The notes under the pieces were generated by a model. The model was given only the letters and a program-made list of their open reading frames with translations, ran no database searches and was not told where the DNA came from. Of a DNA stretch of 64,000 nucleotides, positions 60,036-64,000 are shown in pieces. The first letter of the stretch is position 1; every line of letters begins with the position of its first letter. The position numbers were made by a program, and so were the translations under genes. This DNA comes from Bdellovibrionales bacterium (GTDB lineage Bacteria > Bdellovibrionota > Bacteriovoracia > Bacteriovoracales > Bacteriovoracaceae), in the NCBI GenBank assembly GCA_018646675.1, contig JABGUH010000014.1:1-64000 (forward strand), written 5' to 3'.

Positions 60036-60432
60036 CGCCCACCACTAATTGATTGGAATTCTCGGCGCTAAAAGATATACGAAACTCTGTCAGCGATCGT
60101 ATCGCCGGCCCGCGCTCAACCTCTCCCTGATGGTTAAATTTTGACCCATGACAGGGGCACAGTAAGTTAAGTTTATCATCTAGCTCTAACTGACATCCCA
60201 AATGAGTACAGGCTCTAGAAAATAGACGAACCTGATCACCATTTTTTACGAGTATAAAATTATCTAACAGGTGTACTCCATCAACGGCTGGTAGCGTGAG
60301 CTCCTTGCTCCTTTTGGTAGTTGGCAAGTGCCGACGAAAACGATCCAATAAGGTTACAATTGGGGTGACTAGAATTAGCCCCGAGAGTGCCAACAGGGAG
60401 TTGAGAACAAAGTGTCGCCTTTTAATGCTCAA
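60025..60432 (-). CDS. Rieske [2Fe-2S] protein
   Basis: A 135-residue protein with a Tat-like N-terminal anchor (KRRHFVLNSLLALSG) and the Rieske ligand boxes CTHLGC and CPCHGSKF, which bind the [2Fe-2S] cluster. It is the high-potential acceptor of a cytochrome bc/b6f-type complex. The downstream cytochrome b-multiheme gene overlaps its end, so the two subunits are made together. Confidence 0.93.
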   Translation of the reverse strand: MSIKRRHFVLNSLLALSGLILVTPIVTLLDRFRRHLPTTKRSKELTLPAVDGVHLLDNFILVKNGDQVRLFSRACTHLGCQLELDDKLNLLCPCHGSKFNHQGEVERGPAIRSLTEFRISFSAENSNQLVVGDAI

Positions 60433-60492
60433 ATTTATGCCTTTTGGGGGCCCAGGTAATAAAGCCTCGTTTGTTAAAGCAGCAGTATGGTA

Positions 60493-60521
60493 TAAATATC
60501 TGCAACTACTGATAAAAGCAA
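60493..60521 (-). promoter_or_regulatory. Weak candidate promoter for the Rieske-cytochrome genes
   Basis: On the minus strand TTGCTT (60521-60516) and TATTTA (60498-60493) are separated by 17 bases, about 60 bases ahead of the Rieske start. Confidence 0.3.
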
Positions 60522-60661
60522 GTAGAGGGGCTATATTTTCTTACAAATTTTTTGGTCAGTATCCCATAGGCTGCTAAGGAAAATATATTGTGATCAGAGA
60601 TGATGTCTGATCCATCCTAGACTATAGAGTTAGCAGTTGGGCATGAGGTAACGTAGCTCTA

Positions 60662-61057
60662 TTATAGGGTAGAGATAATATTAAAGACCGAGATGAAAGA
60701 AGAGTCGGGAAAGTGGCATATTCCTGTCTCAATCCACTTACTACCATTATGATATTCGATTAGTTCAGCTCGACCACCAATCAGGTAGCATTTGTGATAG
60801 TCTCTACTGCCTATATCACTATATGTCTTAGGCATATTTACTGATAATTGATACCCCTGTACTGCTTGACACTTATTGCTGTTAATACAGTTAAAGCTAA
60901 CCATCTTGAAGAGGGGGTGACCGATACAGAAAGATACCTTTCTTGTGCTACTCTTACGATCCTTGATGCTCCGGATTTTGCCGCCCTGAAAACATCTGAA
61001 GTTGGCAAAAGCAGTATTCGAAAGCAGTAGGCTAATTATCAATAGTCGCCACACCAT
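60662..61057 (-). CDS. Small secreted cysteine-rich protein of unknown function
   Basis: The ATG at 61057 has AAGGG upstream and begins a signal peptide (MVWRLLIISLLLSNTAFA). The mature part, about 113 residues, has six cysteines (FRCFQGG, SFCIGH, FNCINSNKC, KCYLIGG, ICHFP), a count suited to disulfides. No family is recognised. The start lies inside the end of the papain-like gene upstream, overlapping it by 26 bases, so the two are probably one transcript. Confidence 0.6.
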   Translation of the reverse strand: MVWRLLIISLLLSNTAFANFRCFQGGKIRSIKDRKSSTRKVSFCIGHPLFKMVSFNCINSNKCQAVQGYQLSVNMPKTYSDIGSRDYHKCYLIGGRAELIEYHNGSKWIETGICHFPDSSFISVFNIISTL

Positions 61058-62708
61058 AAAGCCCTTTGATGAAATATTTCTTGTTGATAATAAAGTTCCC
61101 CCTTTGATCACAAAAATAGGGGTGCTCTGAAACCTTTAAGACCTCTTGGCGAAATTGATTAAGGCACTGCTCAAGTAACTCCACTCGATGGCCCTCTCGC
61201 TGCTCAAAACAGGGATTATCTCTGCAAAGTGGATATTTATTTTTCGCCGAGAGATTTGCATGGCGGATACACTTGCGTTTTTCATTTTGTGCCACTGTGC
61301 CTTTCAATTTGCTTGTTTCTTTCATTTTAAATGTATCTCTTCTCTTTTCGCATGCACCTTTGCCATGGGAATTCCTTAGTATGTAGTACTCCTCACCGCA
61401 GATTAAACTCTTTCCCACAATCAATGAAGCGTGATTGTCTTGTCGTTCATTATCAAATCCATCAGCATCGAGTAGCTGTGACCGATAGTAAACAGATGCT
61501 ACCTGGCCACTATTTAGTGCAGTTTCCAATTGATTGATCAGATCGTGAGATTTCACTATCGGCAGCTCTCGTGAGATCAATTTCTCACTGATTTTGGGCT
61601 TTGGAAGGCCCTTTGACGAGCAAGAGAGCTGTAGTAATTTTGCAAAAATATTTTCACTATTTTTGTTATCCTTGAAAAAGGTTGATAACGAGCCAAGCAG
61701 AGAGATTTCAGCACCAGGAAAAATACTTTGCATTAACTCAAGGCCAAGACACTTATTGGCATCTCCTGTCCATTGATACTCATATTCCAAAAGCGACAGA
61801 TATCCCAAAGCTCCTTGAAGATTTGTAGGCTCAAAAGCAACACTCTTAATCAACTCCCGATAGCTGCTGTATAACTGGTGAAACTGATTATCCCTAGATG
61901 AAATTTCCTCTTCAAAGCAAATTTGTGGCCACATGGAGAGAAGTGATCTTTTTACAAATCCTGCCTCGGGAATCATATCTTCGCCAACTTTGGTTTCCTT
62001 CTTAAATATTGCAAGGAATCTATTAACTTCTTTCATGTTTTCATCTAGCTGTGTTTTAGCACTATTGTTCTGTTTTATCTCATTTTGAAAGGCGCCAGAG
62101 CGGTAAACATCACCCTCAATTAAATCCTCCAATTGATAGATCGTATCTTCAAGTCTATCTCTAGCCGGGCCATGAGGGATATTTTTCATCTTAGCTGTCA
62201 GTTTATTTAGTTCGCTATATCTTGGATGTGATTTATAGTGATTATCAAATATTCGAATACTGTTTTTGCTTAAATTCATTCTCTTGATTGCCAACCGGTT
62301 TAGCTCTCTTCTATTTTTCTCAATTTGAGGAAGGTAGAGCATCCTCCCTTTTGCTAAGTCTTGAAACTTTGCTGTGCGTTTACTCCAATCCTTTGAGTGA
62401 TAGTTCAAGCTAATTGCGACAGATGAGATAACATTTTGCTGTCTTCTATTTGGGGCCAAGTGTCCCTTCCGTTTAAGCCAGTGCTCGTAAAGGTCGGCCC
62501 CAGAAAATGCATAACACCATCCAACTGAATCTTGATCTCTTGTAGGGCCGAGCCAATTACTTTGGTCGACAATAACTTCTCCATCGCCATTTTTTATTGC
62601 TTGTTGAAAATTACTATAGACCGAGGATTTTATACACTTTTGCTCAACGGCCCTTAGGGCTGAAACTTTAATAGTGCAAAGTATTAGTAATAGTAGGATT
62701 AGCTTCAT
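61032..62708 (-). CDS. Exported papain-like (C1) cysteine peptidase-like protein
   Basis: A 558-residue protein with a signal peptide (MKLILLLLILCTIKVSA). A catalytic triad is visible: Cys65 in RDQDSVGWCYAFSGADLYE, His426 in NHASLIVG and Asn446 in YILRNSHGKG. The preceding Gln (Gln59) could complete the oxyanion hole. The spacing between Cys and His is very long; the intervening helical region (about residues 100-330) is unlike papain and may be a separate or inhibitory domain. The C-terminal tail has many cysteines. It is a secreted protease by motif, but untested. Confidence 0.72.
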   Translation of the reverse strand: MKLILLLLILCTIKVSALRAVEQKCIKSSVYSNFQQAIKNGDGEVIVDQSNWLGPTRDQDSVGWCYAFSGADLYEHWLKRKGHLAPNRRQQNVISSVAISLNYHSKDWSKRTAKFQDLAKGRMLYLPQIEKNRRELNRLAIKRMNLSKNSIRIFDNHYKSHPRYSELNKLTAKMKNIPHGPARDRLEDTIYQLEDLIEGDVYRSGAFQNEIKQNNSAKTQLDENMKEVNRFLAIFKKETKVGEDMIPEAGFVKRSLLSMWPQICFEEEISSRDNQFHQLYSSYRELIKSVAFEPTNLQGALGYLSLLEYEYQWTGDANKCLGLELMQSIFPGAEISLLGSLSTFFKDNKNSENIFAKLLQLSCSSKGLPKPKISEKLISRELPIVKSHDLINQLETALNSGQVASVYYRSQLLDADGFDNERQDNHASLIVGKSLICGEEYYILRNSHGKGACEKRRDTFKMKETSKLKGTVAQNEKRKCIRHANLSAKNKYPLCRDNPCFEQREGHRVELLEQCLNQFRQEVLKVSEHPYFCDQRGNFIINKKYFIKGLYGVATIDN

Positions 62709-62836
62709 CGACCATCTCAGTTACGTATTAGGTTCCTAGATATCAATTCGGATTATATGGAAATATGTTGATGTCATCGTAATGATTGACAATTCTAAAG
62801 CGTATTTTGCCATTGGGCTGCCGATTACTTTTTTTC

Positions 62837-62866
62837 TGTCAAATTGCGATATTATCATACTATAAT
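62837..62866 (+). promoter_or_regulatory. Candidate promoter ahead of the structured leader
   Basis: A perfect TATAAT at 62861-62866 with TGTCAA at 62837, spaced 18 bases. Transcription would start near 62873. Confidence 0.45.
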
Positions 62867-62872
62867 ACCATG

Positions 62873-63030
62873 GATTACAACGGTATTTGAGCGATAGATC
62901 TGGGTGCCGCGCACTTGTGCGAGGCAGTAAAGGCCCGACACCAGAACTTGTGTTCCTTGGACACAAAGAGTGTCCAAAAGTAGTTGAAAAAGGGTGCAGC
63001 GTTTTATAGCGTTGATCTTGCATAACAAAT
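62873..63030 (+). ncRNA. Structured leader or small RNA candidate
   Basis: The 359-base gap between two divergent genes holds two clean hairpins that are not coding. At 62905-62926 there is TGCC-g-CGCAC-tt-GTGCG-a-GGCA, and at 62957-62977 there is TTGGACAC-AAAGA-GTGTCCAA. Both lie between a good -10 (62861) and the regulator start at 63068. There is no terminator after them, so a 5' leader of the TIGR02147 gene is as likely as a separate RNA. No known RNA family (SRP, 6S, tmRNA, RNase P) was recognised. Boundaries are estimates. Confidence 0.4.
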
Positions 63031-63067
63031 TATCTGATCTAAATCAGTTGGCAGGGATGAACAATAG

Positions 63068-63865
63068 ATGAGTCAGCAGAGTAGCTTTTTGAACTTAATG
63101 CAGCAGGAGTTTGAATCTCGCAGCAGAAAAAATCCGCTCTATAGCCTAAGGGCTTACGCTAAGTCACTTGATGTCGAGCCTAGCTTTCTTAGTAAACTAC
63201 TTAATCAGAAGCGAAAGATTACTAAAAACTCAATTTACCGTTTTGGTGCCCGCCTAGGTCTCTCTCCCCATGGTATCCGGCCCTATCTTGATGAATTGGA
63301 GAATAGTAGTCCTCTCTCATCTAAGGTAGCTGAGAGAGAAAATTCCTACTCAAATATTGAGGAGGATCAGTTTAATGCGATTGCTGATTGGTACCACTAT
63401 GCAATTTTAGAGCTAACCAAGTGTGACGATTTCTGTAGTAACACCCAGAATATGGCGATGCAGCTGGATATTACCTACGGTGAGTGCCTAGCCGCGATCA
63501 ATCGCTTGAAACGGCTGGGCATGCTGATTGAGCGGGATGGTGCTCTGGTATGCGCTGACAACTTCACCACCACCAAGAACTCGTTTACCTCAGAAGCATT
63601 TAAAACCCTTCAATGCCAAATTATTAAGCAGTCCCAAGATGCCTTGGAACGTACTCCCTTTGAAGAGCGTTCTCAAAGCTCAATGACCATGGCGATCAAT
63701 GGTGATCAGATGGCTCAAGCTCAAAAATTAATTAGTAAATTTCGTCGGGAATTGACAAATATATTGGAAAGTGGCTCCAAAAAGAGTCGTGTCTATCAAC
63801 TCAACATCTCTCTTTTTCCGGTTTCACACAACCCAAGAAGAGAGCTAGATAAGGAGCTACAGTAA
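63068..63865 (+). CDS. TIGR02147-family putative regulator
   Basis: A 265-residue protein with an N-terminal helix-turn-helix (LRAYAKSLDVEPSFLSKLLNQKR near residue 27) and a second winged-helix-like region near 125-160. It has the length and order of the TIGR02147 family, found mainly in Bdellovibrionota and Fibrobacteres, where its members often sit next to secreted-protein genes. Here it overlaps the start of a secreted protein gene by one base (TAATG), so it probably controls or is expressed with it. Confidence 0.85.
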   Translation: MSQQSSFLNLMQQEFESRSRKNPLYSLRAYAKSLDVEPSFLSKLLNQKRKITKNSIYRFGARLGLSPHGIRPYLDELENSSPLSSKVAERENSYSNIEEDQFNAIADWYHYAILELTKCDDFCSNTQNMAMQLDITYGECLAAINRLKRLGMLIERDGALVCADNFTTTKNSFTSEAFKTLQCQIIKQSQDALERTPFEERSQSSMTMAINGDQMAQAQKLISKFRRELTNILESGSKKSRVYQLNISLFPVSHNPRRELDKELQ

Positions 63866-64000
63866 TGAAAAGGATTTTTTTACTGATCACATTGTGCTGG
63901 ATGGTGACCAGTGTTGCTATGGGAAAAATAGGTCAGGAGGGGCATGGTGGGGACATCGTGGTTGCGGAGTTTATTCTAAGGGCAAAAAATATCAGCCAAC
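63865..64000 (+). CDS. Start of a secreted protein, cut by the window edge
   Basis: Forty-five codons are visible: a signal peptide (MKRIFLLITLCWMVTSVAMG) then GKIGQEGHGGDIVVAEF. The short Gly-rich GHGGD stretch after the signal is common in secreted proteins that sit next to TIGR02147 regulators. The ATG overlaps the regulator's stop codon (TAATG) and follows AAGGAG at about eight bases. Confidence 0.7.
   Translation, partial: MKRIFLLITLCWMVTSVAMGKIGQEGHGGDIVVAEFILRAKNISQ

Noticed and set aside
62880-62980. tRNA or known housekeeping RNA (SRP, 6S, tmRNA, RNase P)
   Set aside because: No cloverleaf, CCA, T-loop or conserved core of those RNAs could be found.

Overview
This AT-rich window is a bacterial chromosome segment spanning the replication origin. 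It carries the dnaA/dnaN/recF/gyrB/gyrA block on one side and rpmH-rnpA-yidD-yidC-mnmE-mnmG-rsmG-parA-parB-bactofilin-atpF'FHAGDC on the other. A parB-bactofilin-ATP synthase order, a separate atpB/atpE locus, a TIGR02147-type regulator next to a secreted protein, many secreted orphan proteins and a sulfur/multiheme-cytochrome cluster suggest a Bdellovibrionota or deltaproteobacteria-like Gram-negative. That placement is an inference from gene content; no rRNA is present to test it.

Layout. 1-0.6 kb: the start of an unidentified gene, a probably truncated small gene and tRNA-Ser(GCU). 0.7-9 kb: sfsA, a tocopherol cyclase-like secreted protein, a CotH-like secreted protein, then a leftward operon gctA-gctB-nnrS-topB. 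9-11.6 kb: the F0 genes atpE and atpB with two small AtpI/AtpZ-like membrane proteins and a TPR lipoprotein. 11.6-21 kb: gyrA, gyrB, recF, dnaN, an oriC-like intergenic region packed with DnaA-box-like 9-mers, and dnaA. 21-30 kb: rpmH through the bactofilin gene, with two perfect parS sites (one inside rsmG). 30-36 kb: the rest of the ATP synthase, closed by a strong palindromic terminator. 36-50 kb: mostly unlinked genes (a large orphan envelope protein, patatin, HTH protein, outer-membrane protein, ligA, a triple rhodanese, a pseudo-receiver/HD-GYP-like protein, radA, a zincin). 50-60.5 kb: an accessory sulfur-redox region. 60.5-64 kb: secreted proteins including a papain-like one, a structured leader or ncRNA candidate, and a TIGR02147-type regulator.

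How it works together. The core supplies replication initiation, origin segregation (ParABS plus bactofilin), membrane insertion (YidC/YidD), tRNA wobble modification (MnmE/MnmG) and a split F-type ATP synthase whose c subunit carries a partial Na+-binding signature. In the accessory region an ArsR-type regulator overlaps a polysulfide/thiosulfate reductase-like operon (PsrABC-like), two YeeE/YedE sulfur transporter halves and a Cys-less rhodanese. Facing it is a two-gene Rieske plus cytochrome b-multiheme c complex. Together they look like a sulfur-compound respiration or detoxification module.

The most unusual signals are a palindrome family around GGTCCTATAGGACC, present as five in-frame, 27-30-nt-spaced copies inside mnmE and again as the terminator hairpin of the ATP synthase operon, and the fusion of a whole b-type cytochrome to about eleven c-type heme sites. 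I saw no insertion sequence, CRISPR array or phage gene.
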